Shown piece by piece: positions 19,182 through 28,932 of a DNA stretch of 53,010 bases. The stretch spans positions 1-53,010 of the forward strand of contig NZ_LNYK01000019.1 of assembly GCF_001467825.1 (NCBI RefSeq), written 5' to 3'. Within the stretch, counting starts at the first letter, position 1. Every line of letters starts with the position of its first letter. The notes beneath the pieces were generated by a model, which searched no databases, was not told the DNA's origin, and saw only the letters and a program-made list of their open reading frames with translations. This stretch comes from Legionella londiniensis (GTDB lineage Bacteria; Pseudomonadota; Gammaproteobacteria; Legionellales; Legionellaceae). Position numbers and translations under genes: made by a program.

Positions 19182-19867
19182 AGGTTAATCCCTGAGTCTT
19201 GAATCATGAATTCAATGAATTCATGATGTCTTGCAAGCTCTTCTTCATTTGCAAAAATGACCGGGGTTGCGCTGTTTAAAGCAACAAAGTCTTGTTTTTG
19301 ATTTTTTTCTACGATGATGGCTGTTGACTGTTCCTCTACAAATAAACTGGCCTGGCCGCCTGTCATGGCTAAATAAACCCAGGCTAAAATTTCAGCATCA
19401 AGCAAAGCGCCATGCAATTGGCGGTTGGAATTATCTATGTCGTACCGTTTGCATAAAGCGTCAAGACTATTTCTCTGACCAGGATGCTTTTTTCTTGCAT
19501 ATTCCAGCGTGTCGAAAATGCGGCAGTGTTTTTGTATGGGTTTAGGCCAATTTGCAAGACGCAGTTCGGCATTTAAAAAGCCAACATCAAAAGGTGCATT
19601 ATGAATAATCAATTCCGCATCATCGACAAATTCAAGAAAATCAGACAGTATATCTTTGAAGAAGGGCTTATCTTGTAAAAATTCGGTACTGATTCCATGA
19701 ACCCTGAACGCGCCCTCATCGACTGCCCTTTCAGGATTGAGGTAGACATGAAAATGACGGTTCGTTATTTTCCTGTCTATCATCTCTACGCAGCCAATTT
19801 CAATTACCCGATGGCCATTTTCAAAACCAATGCCGGTCGTTTCAGTATCTAATACAATTTGTCGCAT
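19160..19867 (-). CDS. dnaQ: DNA polymerase III epsilon subunit (proofreading exonuclease)
   Basis: Epsilon supplies 3'-5' proofreading to the replicative polymerase core. DEDDh motifs are clear: RQIVLDTETTG (ExoI), IHNAPFDVGFLN (ExoII) and HGALLDAEILAWVYLAMTGGQ (ExoIII). The ATG at 19867 gives 235 residues starting MRQIVLDTETTG, close to E. coli (243). A longer frame starting at 19933, overlapping the rnhA stop, would add 22 residues without family similarity, but could reflect translational coupling. Next to rnhA, as in E. coli where the two are divergent; here they are co-directional. Confidence 0.94.
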   Translation of the reverse strand: MRQIVLDTETTGIGFENGHRVIEIGCVEMIDRKITNRHFHVYLNPERAVDEGAFRVHGISTEFLQDKPFFKDILSDFLEFVDDAELIIHNAPFDVGFLNAELRLANWPKPIQKHCRIFDTLEYARKKHPGQRNSLDALCKRYDIDNSNRQLHGALLDAEILAWVYLAMTGGQASLFVEEQSTAIIVEKNQKQDFVALNSATPVIFANEEELARHHEFIEFMIQDSGINLWEEKST

Positions 19868-19925
19868 CTTGGATATGTCCTCATTCTTAGGAAATAACTT
19901 AATCAAAAATGGATAAATCCCAGCA

Positions 19926-20363
19926 TCATTCATTTGCCAGGGCTGCTATGGCCTGGTTTGCAAGCGCATCGACCAGTTCATTTTCCGGATGGCCACTGTG
20001 ACCTTTTATCCAGTGCCAGTGAATTTGATGCTTTTGGGCCAATTCATCCAACTGGCGCCATAGATCAGCATTTTTTACCGGTTCTTTTCTTGAATTAAGC
20101 CAGCCTTTTTTTTTCCATTGCGCAAGCCAACTCGTCATCCCTTGACGCAAATATTGGGAATCAGTATATAAATTCACAAGACATGGGCGCTTTAATGCAG
20201 AGAGCGCTTGTATGGCTGCAGTTAATTCCATGCGATTGTTCGTGGTCAGCCGCTCCGCCCCATGCAAGAGTTTTTCATGTCCATTGTAGCGCAGCAATGC
20301 TCCCCATCCGCCTGGACCAGGATTGCCTTTGCATGCGCCGTCAGTAAATATATCTACAGTCAT
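19926..20363 (-). CDS. rnhA: Ribonuclease HI
   Basis: Cuts the RNA strand of RNA-DNA hybrids. The 145-residue protein has the DEDD active site: [17 protein letters not shown] (Asp), [10 protein letters not shown] (Glu), [12 protein letters not shown] (Asp) and the late [12 protein letters not shown] (Asp), plus the basic handle region with KKKGW and [10 protein letters not shown]. Upstream of dnaQ on the same strand. A second RNase H (rnhB) lies near 28.2 kb. Confidence 0.96.
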   Translation of the reverse strand: MTVDIFTDGACKGNPGPGGWGALLRYNGHEKLLHGAERLTTNNRMELTAAIQALSALKRPCLVNLYTDSQYLRQGMTSWLAQWKKKGWLNSRKEPVKNADLWRQLDELAQKHQIHWHWIKGHSGHPENELVDALANQAIAALANE

Positions 20364-20417
20364 AAATCAATTATCATCAATTTGTTCATTCTTTCATGAT
20401 TAAAGGCAAGAAAACGG

Positions 20418-21935
20418 CTAATCTGCAAGGTTATCAACAGCAAAACCCCCCATTAATATCTGCTGTTTAATCATGGCAATATCCGGGGCAAAATAACGAT
20501 CCGTGATATAAGGCTCAACAAAAGTGCGCACTTTCTCATATACTTTTTGCAGTTTTGGGGATGTGGTGTCTGGTGCGCGAAATTCAAGCCCCTGGCAAGC
20601 AGCCAAAAGCTCAATGGCAAGAATGGTTGCCGTATTATCAATCATATCGTGCAAGCGCAAGGCAGCATTGGTGGCCATGGAAACAATATCCTCCTGATTG
20701 GCTGAAGTGGGCAAACTGTCTACTGAGTGAGGATGGGCCTTGGCCTTGTTATCGCTGGCACAGGATGCAGCAGTAACATGGGCAATCATAAAGCCTGAAT
20801 TCAAACCACTGTCTTTGACAAGAAAAGGAGGTAATCCGCTATAGTGTTTATCAATCAGTAAAGCCGTACGCCGCTCTGAATTAGCTCCCATTTCAGCGAT
20901 TGCTAAAGCTAAATTATCTGCAGCCATGGCAATGATTTCGCCATGGAAATTTCCGCCGGACAAAACATCATTTGTTTCAGCAAAAACCAAAGGATTATCA
21001 GAAACCGCATTTACCTCCACCTGCAAAGTTTGGCCAACAAATTCCATCTGATGGAGCACAGCGCCCATTATTTGCGGCTGACACCTCAGGGAATAAGGAT
21101 CTTGGACGCGCGAGCAATCGCGATGCGACTCCCGAATAGCACTTCCTGCCAAAAGTTCCTTATACATAGCAGCCACCCGCCGCTGAGCCTCATGGCCGCG
21201 TACCTTATGTATGCGATCATCAAAAGGGACATCGCTTGCGCATGCCGCATCCACAGTAAGACTTCCTGCCAGCACCGCAGCTTCAAATAACCATTCGCAG
21301 AGGAAAAAGGCCTTAAGACAAAGGGCTGTTGAAACCTGCAACCCATTAAGCAAAGCCAATCCTTCTTTCGGCGCCAGATCAAAGGGTTTAATGCCTGCTA
21401 TTTCCAATCCCTTCTTAGCAGACAGTATCTTTCCCTCATAACGAACCTCGCCTTCACCAAGCAAAGGCAGGGACAGATGGGCAAGCGGCGCCAGATCCCC
21501 GGAAGCGCCTACTGATCCTTTTTCGGGTATACAGGGATAGACAGACGCATTATAAAGCGCGATAAAGGCATCAATTAATTCGCGACGAACTCCGGAATAA
21601 CCTTGGGCAAGATTATTGATCTTCAATAAGAGGATCATGGCCACAACATCATCATCAAGCAATTTCCCGCTGCCGCAAGCATGAGAAAGCACGATGTTAC
21701 GCTGCAGTTTTTTTAAATTATCAGTGGAAATTCTTTCACTGGCCAGCGAGCCAAACCCCGTATTGATGCCATAAACTGTTATTTCTTTATCAATAATATG
21801 TTGAATAGTTGCAACTGAGGCAGAAATATTGGAAAAACAGGTCTCATTAAGACGGCAGGGCAAACCAGTCCATACGGCATCTTTTAACTCTTTAAGCGTT
21901 ACACTGCCCGGAGTCAATACAAATTGCTTTGACAT
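20418..21935 (-). CDS. hutH: Histidine ammonia-lyase
   Basis: Deaminates L-histidine to urocanate, the first step of histidine use. The 505-residue protein has the MIO cofactor motif GSVGASGDLAPLAHLSL (Ala-Ser-Gly near residue 145), YGINTGFGSLA near the N-terminus, SDNPLVF and the QEDIVSMATNAA segment. AAGGATTTTGAT precedes the ATG. No other hut genes are adjacent, so the rest of the pathway must be elsewhere or lacking. Divergent from the POT transporter. Confidence 0.95.
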   Translation of the reverse strand: MSKQFVLTPGSVTLKELKDAVWTGLPCRLNETCFSNISASVATIQHIIDKEITVYGINTGFGSLASERISTDNLKKLQRNIVLSHACGSGKLLDDDVVAMILLLKINNLAQGYSGVRRELIDAFIALYNASVYPCIPEKGSVGASGDLAPLAHLSLPLLGEGEVRYEGKILSAKKGLEIAGIKPFDLAPKEGLALLNGLQVSTALCLKAFFLCEWLFEAAVLAGSLTVDAACASDVPFDDRIHKVRGHEAQRRVAAMYKELLAGSAIRESHRDCSRVQDPYSLRCQPQIMGAVLHQMEFVGQTLQVEVNAVSDNPLVFAETNDVLSGGNFHGEIIAMAADNLALAIAEMGANSERRTALLIDKHYSGLPPFLVKDSGLNSGFMIAHVTAASCASDNKAKAHPHSVDSLPTSANQEDIVSMATNAALRLHDMIDNTATILAIELLAACQGLEFRAPDTTSPKLQKVYEKVRTFVEPYITDRYFAPDIAMIKQQILMGGFAVDNLAD

Positions 21936-22030
21936 ATCAAAATCCTTTCATAACTGCTGCGGCTTAAAAAAACTGTTATATAGTGCCCTATTCAGAGTTC
22001 CTTATGCAATTCACCCAGGAGGTGATTTAC

Positions 22031-22144
22031 ATGCCGGTTAACATTTTTTTGTCATATCTTGGGGGCAGCAGGAAAGCCGCTTTGAGACAGTACTTGGAGT
22101 ATGTAAAAATAATCTTCGCTATGTTAAACTGCAGGCAGTGTTAA
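22031..22144 (+). CDS. Possible 37-aa leader ORF upstream of the POT transporter
   Basis: An ATG at 22031 follows a near-perfect Shine-Dalgarno (AGGAGGTGA, 22017-22025) and opens a 37-codon frame starting MPVNIFLSYLGGSRKAALRQ and ending CRQC, 16 bases before the GTG of the transporter, which has no clear ribosome-binding site itself. TCACC-CAGGA-GGTGA at 22011-22025 forms a small hairpin around the Shine-Dalgarno. This could be a translated leader coupling translation to the transporter, or a small membrane-associated protein. No family is recognised. Confidence 0.4.
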   Translation: MPVNIFLSYLGGSRKAALRQYLEYVKIIFAMLNCRQC

Positions 22145-22160
22145 CCAGCCTGATAACCAA

Positions 22161-23681
22161 GTGCAAAAACATGCCCCCCATCCCCCTTCATTAAAAATTT
22201 TTTTTGCAACGGAAATGTGGGAACGATATGGTTTTTACGTCGTTCAAACATTGCTCGCCCTATATCTTGTAATGCATTTCAAATGGGATGACAGCCGGGT
22301 ATATCCTTTAGTCGGTTCATTTACCGCGCTTACATACCTCTCTCCTGTATTTGGCGGCTGGATTGCTGATCATCTTTTAGGGCAAAAGCGAACTATTCTA
22401 CTTGGGGCTTTTTTTCTTTTTTTTAGTTATCTCTCACTCGGGCTTTTAGATTCTAAAACAGGACTGACTTTCTCCCTGGCCTGCATTGCCGTTGGAACAG
22501 GTTTGTTAAAGCCAAATATCTCCTCGCTTTTAGGGAATGAATACTTAGTGGAATCTCCCAATCGCGAGCGCGGCTTTACAATTTTCTACATGGGCATCAC
22601 AACAGGCATCATTTTGGGAACAACTTTCCCAAGCTACATCCAGTCCACATTCGGATGGTCAGTTTCTTTTTTAAGCGCTGCCTTTGGGATGATACTGGCC
22701 GTTTTTGTTTTTTGCTATGGCGTTTATCGTTACCATATTAAAGACTATACACCGTTTCAATTTCAATTTAAGAATATAGTATTGGCTTTACTTTTGATTG
22801 TGCTTGTGTGTTACGGCTCATACTGGACGCTTAATCAGCCGGGTATTGCTGATGCCCTCTTTAGTGTAATTGGCTTACTCTCATTAGCCTATTTGATATT
22901 GACCGTAAAAGAAGAACGCGGGATGCAGTCCCGCCAGACGTTGGTTATTGGAATTTTATGCCTGATATCCATTATGTTTTGGGCATTTTATTTTCAAATG
23001 TTTTTATCGCTTACTCTTTTTTTAAAGCGGGTCGTGCAGCCAACTTTATTTGGGATGCCATTTCCCCCTCCCTATTATGTGGCCGTCCAGAGCTTTGGCA
23101 TGATCCTCTTTGGCCTTTTTTTGGGGCGCAAAATCAAGAAAATATCCCTTGCCCAACATAGCATTCGGGTAGGCAATAAATTTTTAGCTTCTATGATATG
23201 CATGATAGCGGCTTATGCCGTTATTACTCTTGTTAGCCATCTTAATGACAACCTGTCTTTATTGTCTCCCCTATTTTTTATTCCCGCCTATCTCATGATT
23301 TCTTTAGCCGAATTACTCCTCTCCCCTGTTGGATTGTCTGCTATCACAATACTTTCAAGCAACAAAAAAGTGAGCACCATGATGGGTATTTTCTTTGTAT
23401 CCCTTGGGCTTGGAGGGTTTTTATCCGGTAAATTGGCCGCAATAACCGCAATTTCAAAAAAAGAATTAAGCAGCATCAGCGTAATCGCTCTAAAAAGCCA
23501 TTATGCCGAGACTTTTACCGTCCTGCTTTATATATTAATTGCCGCAACCGCATTGTGTGTTTTCTTGAATTTTACTATTCGCCGGCTCATGACAAATCAG
23601 TCTGATCCGACGAAAACAAAACCAGCCTCAGTCACAAAATTCAGGCTTGATAAATCCAACTCTCATGAATTTCTTGCGTAA
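22161..23681 (+). CDS. Proton-dependent oligopeptide transporter (POT/PTR2 family)
   Basis: POT carriers import di- and tripeptides with protons across the inner membrane. The 506-residue protein has about 14 hydrophobic segments and the family motif FATEMWERYGFYVVQTLLALYL (E-x-x-E-R-x-x-x-Y type) at residues 15-35, followed by FGGWIADHLLGQKRTILLG and GTGLLKPNISSLLG. The only usable start is GTG at 22161, as an in-frame stop lies 34 bases upstream. Peptide uptake suits an amino-acid-fuelled bacterium such as Legionella; hutH lies back to back. Confidence 0.9.
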   Translation: MQKHAPHPPSLKIFFATEMWERYGFYVVQTLLALYLVMHFKWDDSRVYPLVGSFTALTYLSPVFGGWIADHLLGQKRTILLGAFFLFFSYLSLGLLDSKTGLTFSLACIAVGTGLLKPNISSLLGNEYLVESPNRERGFTIFYMGITTGIILGTTFPSYIQSTFGWSVSFLSAAFGMILAVFVFCYGVYRYHIKDYTPFQFQFKNIVLALLLIVLVCYGSYWTLNQPGIADALFSVIGLLSLAYLILTVKEERGMQSRQTLVIGILCLISIMFWAFYFQMFLSLTLFLKRVVQPTLFGMPFPPPYYVAVQSFGMILFGLFLGRKIKKISLAQHSIRVGNKFLASMICMIAAYAVITLVSHLNDNLSLLSPLFFIPAYLMISLAELLLSPVGLSAITILSSNKKVSTMMGIFFVSLGLGGFLSGKLAAITAISKKELSSISVIALKSHYAETFTVLLYILIAATALCVFLNFTIRRLMTNQSDPTKTKPASVTKFRLDKSNSHEFLA

Positions 23682-23800
23682 AAAGCATTTGCGCTGAATT
23701 ATCGCCTTTTCATTTAACCTATGATCAAGTCACTTCTCCATGAGAATTGGCAATATAATCTTGGCCTGGTTATTTTTCAGGGTAACGCATCTAAATGCAC

Positions 23801-23898
23801 ATTGTCGATTCAAGATGTCTACTTTCCGCGTTTTATGCGCGGAATCCAGTTTCGACAATTATTCAAGATCGTCTGGATGCCGTGCATAAAGCACGGCA
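23801..23898. repeat. Double-hairpin intergenic repeat, REP-like
   Basis: The 346-base gap between the POT gene and rsfS holds nested hairpins: ATTGTCGA (23801) with TCGACAAT (23852) enclosing TCCGCG-ttttatg-CGCGGA (23825-23843), then TGCCGTGC-ataaa-GCACGGCA (23878-23898). The order AATCCAG, about 20 bases, CTGGAT, GC hairpin, ACGTxGG repeats that of the core of the element at 37946-38093. ATTCAAGAT occurs twice. The rest of the gap shows no gene. Confidence 0.6.
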
Positions 23899-24027
23899 CG
23901 TGGGCAAAAGAAACCTTAATAATGTTCAAAAATTAGATGCGTTTACCCTGGGTTATTTTTCAATTTTTTTGTGCTAAAAAAAAAATACTGCTATCATCCA
24001 CCGCTTTTAAACCATTGTTTCTGACTT

Positions 24028-24351
24028 ATGACCGAAAATCACCCTATCCTTAATCAAGTTATTTCATGTTTAGAAGACATACAGGCTATTGACACCATCA
24101 CCCTGGATGTCAGAAAACAAACAACTATCACCGACTATATGATTATCTGTTCCGGCCGTTCTTCAAGGCACGTTAAATCCATTGCCGAACACTTATTGGA
24201 AAATATGAAGGCTCAGGGAGTACCGGCGCTTAGTTCTACAGGATTGGATAGCGGCGATTGGGCGTTAATTGATTTTGGCGATATTGTTGTTCATGTGTTA
24301 CAACCTGAAATCCGCGCTTTTTATAATTTGGAAGGATTGTGGCAGGACTAA
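24028..24351 (+). CDS. rsfS: Ribosomal silencing factor RsfS
   Basis: RsfS binds L14 on the 50S subunit and blocks subunit joining when nutrients are short. The 107-residue protein has the Iojap-domain features DYMIICSGRSSRHVKSIAEHL and SGDWALIDFGDIVVHVLQPEIRAFYNLEGLW. First gene of the rsfS-rlmH-mrdA-mrdB series; the usual upstream neighbour nadD is not present. Confidence 0.95.
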   Translation: MTENHPILNQVISCLEDIQAIDTITLDVRKQTTITDYMIICSGRSSRHVKSIAEHLLENMKAQGVPALSSTGLDSGDWALIDFGDIVVHVLQPEIRAFYNLEGLWQD

Positions 24352-24493
24352 TGCTGCACTGCTTTAATAGACCTGGCTTGAGACAAAAAAAACTAACAAT
24401 CAGCGGAATACAGCGAGTTGATGTCGGTAACATATATTTTTGTCCTGTGAGCCAGATAAATTTTCTGGGACTCATATTAACTTTACCTGAATT

Positions 24494-24964
24494 ATGTTGA
24501 AAATCTCATTAATTGCGCTTGGCCATAAGATGCCTTCCTGGGTTGAGGATGCGGTTTTTGAATTTTCCAAAAGGCTGCGTGACAGCATAACTCTCTCCAT
24601 CATCGAAATTCCACTTTTGCGCCGCAGCAAGTCAGCCGATCTTGCACGAATCATGGAAAAAGAAAGCGCATTAATTGAACAGGCTATCCCCGCTGGTTCA
24701 TACCTGATTGCCCTTGATCTGAAGGGAGAAGCATTTACCAGCGAGGAGCTGGCAAAAAAGCTTGAACGCTTGCAACAGATCAACAGTCATTTATGTTTTC
24801 TGATTGGCGGGCCTGAGGGCTTATCAAGCAAGCTTCTAAAACATTGCCAAGAACGTTGGTCCTTATCCAGGCTTACTCTGCCTCACCCCTTAGTCAGAAT
24901 AGTTTTTCTCGAAGCAATTTATCGGGCCTTATGCATCATAAATAACCATCCTTATCATAAATAA
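24494..24964 (+). CDS. rlmH: 23S rRNA (pseudouridine1915-N3)-methyltransferase RlmH
   Basis: A 156-residue SPOUT methyltransferase that methylates pseudouridine 1915 in helix 69 of 23S rRNA. The SAM-binding knot is visible as [10 protein letters not shown] and the C-terminal [33 protein letters not shown] is almost invariant in the family. Separated from rsfS by 142 bases without an obvious gene. Confidence 0.96.
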   Translation: MLKISLIALGHKMPSWVEDAVFEFSKRLRDSITLSIIEIPLLRRSKSADLARIMEKESALIEQAIPAGSYLIALDLKGEAFTSEELAKKLERLQQINSHLCFLIGGPEGLSSKLLKHCQERWSLSRLTLPHPLVRIVFLEAIYRALCIINNHPYHK

Positions 24965-25088
24965 TCATTTAACCTCGGTTCTGTCCAGACGGTCTCGCAC
25001 CCTGTATAATGATTATTTTCAAATAAAAAACCTGAAATTCTCCATAAAAGCAGGTTATACGCGACAAGATTTGATAATTTAGTCTGTG

Positions 25089-26948
25089 ATGTATTTAAAT
25101 AATTCCTTCAAAAATAAGCAGCTACAAACCCGCTTGCAAAGCTTTAGACTCAGTTTGCTGGTTGCTCTGCTTATCATGCTGTCCATGATTTTAATTTTAC
25201 GGCTGGGTTATTTACAATTTTCCCAATATAAAAGGTTTGCAACCTTATCCTTAAAAAATCAGATGAGTATCATCCCTATTGCTCCGCCAAGAGGAATTAT
25301 ACTCGACAGGAATGGCGTGATATTGGCTGATAATATACCGGTCTATGCATTGGAGATTGTTCCCGAGCATGTAAAAAATATGAAAAAGACCCTCCAGAGA
25401 TTAAAAGAATTACTCCCGTCTATTACAAATGATGATATTGACAGTTTCAATCACGCACTTAAACAGAACCGCTCTTACCTCCCTATCCCCTTTAAATTAA
25501 GATTAACCCAGGAAGAAGTAGCGATTTTTGCGAGCAACCAGCATCTTTTCCCCGGAGTCAGCATTAAGGCAAGACTGATGCGGCATTACCCGTTGGGGGA
25601 AGCCACGGCACATTTTCTGGGTTATGTTGGCCGCATTAACGCACAGGAATTGAAAACTGTGAGCGGCATTAATTACCGGGCCACGAATTTTATAGGCAAG
25701 ACAGGCATAGAAAAATTCTATGAACCGATTTTGCATGGTCAGGTAGGCTATCAACAGGTTGAAACTGACGTAAGCGGCCGGATTCTCCGTACAATCAGCA
25801 AGCAGGCTCCAATATCCGGCGCCAAATTGCACCTTACCATTGACTCCAGACTGCAGCAGGCCGCATTTCAGGCCATGCAAAATAAACGAGGCGCTGTTGT
25901 TGTCATGAGCGCGGAGCAGGGCGAGGTGTTAGCAATGGTAAGCACGCCCAGTTATGATCCAAATCATTTTGTGACTGGCATCAGCAGCAATGAGTATCAA
26001 CAATTAACCAACGCGCAGGATAGGCCCTTATACAATCGCGCAGTCAGAGGCCTATATCCGCCCGCTTCCACGGTAAAACCATTTATTACTTTGGCGGGTT
26101 TAAATAAGGGAGTTATTACTCCCTTTACTAAAATATATGATCCAGGCTGGTTTCGCCTGCCGGGAGTGAGCCACAAGTATCGGGACTGGAAACGTATCGG
26201 GCATGGTGCGATAAACCTCAAAAAAGCGATTACGGTATCTTGCGATACTTATTTTTACCATCTTGGCAATCAGCTTGGCATATCTGCCATTGAAGACATG
26301 CTTGTTCAGTTTGGCTTTGGGCAGCTGACACACATAGATCTTCATGAAGAAGCCTCTGGAATTGTGCCAAGCCCTGCCTGGAAAAAGAGGAGTAAAGGCG
26401 TTTCCTGGTATCCCGGGGACACCTTGATTACAGCTATCGGGCAAGGTTTTATGCTGGCTTCCCCGCTTCAGCTTGCAAATGCGGCTGCTGGACTGAGCCT
26501 GCATGGCCGCAGGTTTCGACCTCATTTACTGGATCGAATCACTTTTGACGGTGGGAAAACTGACAAATACGCACCACTTGAAGAGTACCCGGTTCGTTTA
26601 AAGGATGAAAATTATTGGGATATAGTGATTGATGCCATGCAAAACGTGGTCTCCAGTAACGAAGGCACAGGTCATCGTTTTGGCCGAAATACCAATTACA
26701 CCGTTGCCGCTAAAACAGGAACAGCGCAAGTATTCAGCGGCAGCCAATACGAAAAAAAGAAATATCATGAAATACCTGAAGCATTACGTGATCACTCTTT
26801 ATTTATCGCGTTTGCGCCGGTAGAAAAACCTGAAATTGCCATTGCGGTCCTGGTAGAAAATGACTTTATCGCGCCTAATATTGCCAGAAAAGTAATGGAT
26901 GCTTATTTTAACCTGACAAAAAAAACCAAAACTCATGAACATGCATAA
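25089..26948 (+). CDS. mrdA: Penicillin-binding protein 2 (elongasome transpeptidase)
   Basis: PBP2 crosslinks peptidoglycan during cell elongation, working with RodA. The protein (619 residues from the ATG at 25089; a GTG lies one codon upstream) has a single N-terminal membrane segment (about residues 20-43), a pedestal domain with APPRGIILDRNGVILADN and a transpeptidase domain with the active-site motifs PASTVKPF (SxxK), SCDT (SxN position) and AAKTGTAQ (KTG). It overlaps mrdB by 14 bases. Confidence 0.95.
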   Translation: MYLNNSFKNKQLQTRLQSFRLSLLVALLIMLSMILILRLGYLQFSQYKRFATLSLKNQMSIIPIAPPRGIILDRNGVILADNIPVYALEIVPEHVKNMKKTLQRLKELLPSITNDDIDSFNHALKQNRSYLPIPFKLRLTQEEVAIFASNQHLFPGVSIKARLMRHYPLGEATAHFLGYVGRINAQELKTVSGINYRATNFIGKTGIEKFYEPILHGQVGYQQVETDVSGRILRTISKQAPISGAKLHLTIDSRLQQAAFQAMQNKRGAVVVMSAEQGEVLAMVSTPSYDPNHFVTGISSNEYQQLTNAQDRPLYNRAVRGLYPPASTVKPFITLAGLNKGVITPFTKIYDPGWFRLPGVSHKYRDWKRIGHGAINLKKAITVSCDTYFYHLGNQLGISAIEDMLVQFGFGQLTHIDLHEEASGIVPSPAWKKRSKGVSWYPGDTLITAIGQGFMLASPLQLANAAAGLSLHGRRFRPHLLDRITFDGGKTDKYAPLEEYPVRLKDENYWDIVIDAMQNVVSSNEGTGHRFGRNTNYTVAAKTGTAQVFSGSQYEKKKYHEIPEALRDHSLFIAFAPVEKPEIAIAVLVENDFIAPNIARKVMDAYFNLTKKTKTHEHA

Positions 26949-28059
26949 CTCCCGACCTATTTATCGTTTTACACCAAAATCACTCCATATTGATTTTGTT
27001 CTAGCCGGGTTGCTAATTCTTCTGATTATCGTCGGCCTTGTCATTCTTTATAGCGCCTCCAATCAGAATGCCGGTATGCTGGTTCGTCAAGGCATGCGCC
27101 TTGGTTTGGCTTTTGCGGTTATGTTCGTTTTTGCGATGATTCCTCCCCACAAATATAAGCTTTGGGCTCCATGGATATTTGGGATTGGGCTCACGCTACT
27201 CATTGCCGTCATGATCATAGGCAAAATCGGCAAGGGTGCCCAACGATGGCTAGAGCTTGGCTTTTTTCGTTTTCAGCCTTCAGAGATCATGAAACTTGCC
27301 GTGCCCATGATGGCAGCCTGGTATTTTGATCGCAAACCCTGGCCTGTGGACATAAAAACATTGCTGGTCAGTGCAGTCATTATTTTCTCACCCGCCCTGC
27401 TCATTGCCAAACAGCCAGATTTGGGTACGGCATTAATGGTTATAGCTGCAGGCATCAGCGTTATTTTTTTAGCAGGCATTCAAACACGAATTATTTTATT
27501 CCTTATACTTGCTCTCGGCTTTACTGCTCCATTGCTTTGGCATATGCTGCACGATTATCAAAAACAGCGAATCATCACTTTTTTAAATCCTGAAAGTGAT
27601 CCTCTTGGTGCGGGTTATCATATTATTCAGTCAAAAATTGCAATCGGTTCAGGCGGCGCTTTTGGGAAAGGTTGGTTAGAAGGCAGCCAATCCCATCTTA
27701 ACTTTTTACCCGAGCATGCGACCGATTTTATATTTGCTGTCAGCGGCGAAGAATTTGGATTTGTGGGCTCTGTGATTATTATTATATTAATTGCCTTAAT
27801 TTCCCTGCAAGGATTACGCATTGCAAGACAGGCACAAACGGGATTTACGCGGTTGCTTGCTGCAAGCCTTTCCATGACTTTTTTTATTTCTGCATTTGTC
27901 AACATGGGGATGGTCATGGGAATATTGCCGGTAGTAGGCATACCCTTGCCTTTAATCAGCTATGGAGGTACTGCGATGGTTACCTTTCTTGCTTCTTTTG
28001 GAATACTGATGTCCATCAGCACACACAGAATACTCTTTGATAACCTGCGCGAGCCTTGA
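26935..28059 (+). CDS. mrdB: Rod-shape-determining SEDS glycosyltransferase RodA
   Basis: RodA polymerises lipid II into glycan strands in the elongasome with PBP2. The 374-residue, roughly ten-segment membrane protein has the SEDS features FQPSEIMKLA, KQPDLGTALM, QSKIAIGSGGAFGKGW, LPEHATDFIFAVSGEEFGF and VVGIPLPLISYGGTAMVTFL. Start ATG lies inside the end of mrdA, and a second ATG follows two codons on. It converges with rnhB. Confidence 0.96.
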   Translation: MNMHNSRPIYRFTPKSLHIDFVLAGLLILLIIVGLVILYSASNQNAGMLVRQGMRLGLAFAVMFVFAMIPPHKYKLWAPWIFGIGLTLLIAVMIIGKIGKGAQRWLELGFFRFQPSEIMKLAVPMMAAWYFDRKPWPVDIKTLLVSAVIIFSPALLIAKQPDLGTALMVIAAGISVIFLAGIQTRIILFLILALGFTAPLLWHMLHDYQKQRIITFLNPESDPLGAGYHIIQSKIAIGSGGAFGKGWLEGSQSHLNFLPEHATDFIFAVSGEEFGFVGSVIIIILIALISLQGLRIARQAQTGFTRLLAASLSMTFFISAFVNMGMVMGILPVVGIPLPLISYGGTAMVTFLASFGILMSISTHRILFDNLREP

Positions 28060-28177
28060 ATTTTTCACAAAGCAGCCTTTCAGAACAAAGCTTCATACAG
28101 GAAATTGACTATCACGCCAGTCGGCATATGGTTTGCAAATCCTTTGGATTAAAACTTCGTCTAATCCTGGTTACGCC

Positions 28178-28744
28178 TTAAGATATCAAGCGCTCCGCAA
28201 GCTCGGAAACCAGATTAAATTTTTTACGGTGAATAGCACAAGGCCCAAGCTTGCAGAGCGCTTCCTGATGCGCAACCGTCGCATAGCCTTTGTGGTCTTT
28301 AAAACCATAGCCAGGATAAAGACTATCCATTCTTATCATTTCTTCGTCACGCTCCACTTTGGCTAAAATTGAGGCAGCGCTGATCTCGGCGATGAAGGAA
28401 TCACCCTTGACAATGGCATAGCAAGGTATAGACACCTTGGGTCGGAAGGCCCCATCGATTAAAATTTTATCGGGAACTACAGACAATGCTTCAATTGCTC
28501 TTTGCATGGCCAGCAATGTGGCATAATGAATGTTTAAGCGATCGATTTCCTCGACTTCCGCGCGACCGAAGGCAAAACATATGGCCTTTTTCTTAATCTC
28601 CAGAGCTAATTCCTGGCGTTTGACGGCCGTTAGCAACTTTGAATCCTTAATTCCATCAATCGGTTCGTCCAGTATAACTGCAGCTGTAATGACAGGGCCA
28701 GCCAGGGGCCCCCGGCCAACTTCATCTACCCCTGCAATAACCAT
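28178..28744 (-). CDS. rnhB: Ribonuclease HII
   Basis: Removes ribonucleotides from DNA. The ATG at 28744 has AGGAGT seven bases upstream and gives 188 residues starting [18 protein letters not shown], the family start; a longer frame from 28765 adds seven residues. Active-site acids: DEVGRG (DE), DSKLL and KVERDEEM. The C-terminal [17 protein letters not shown] motif ([18 protein letters not shown]) confirms type HII. Confidence 0.95.
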   Translation of the reverse strand: MVIAGVDEVGRGPLAGPVITAAVILDEPIDGIKDSKLLTAVKRQELALEIKKKAICFAFGRAEVEEIDRLNIHYATLLAMQRAIEALSVVPDKILIDGAFRPKVSIPCYAIVKGDSFIAEISAASILAKVERDEEMIRMDSLYPGYGFKDHKGYATVAHQEALCKLGPCAIHRKKFNLVSELAERLIS

Positions 28745-28932
28745 AGACACTCCTAAACAACTCAATCATATGACCTCTATCAGCCTTTGATCATACGGAT
28801 TTTAGTTTTATTTGCCAGTATTTTTGCTTACCAATTGAGCAAAAAATTCAATTCATTGAAAGAGGCGCGCTTTAAGCGGGATAAACCATATGAGACTATA
28901 ATTTAACTATAGATAAAAATACGGAGGGTGTC

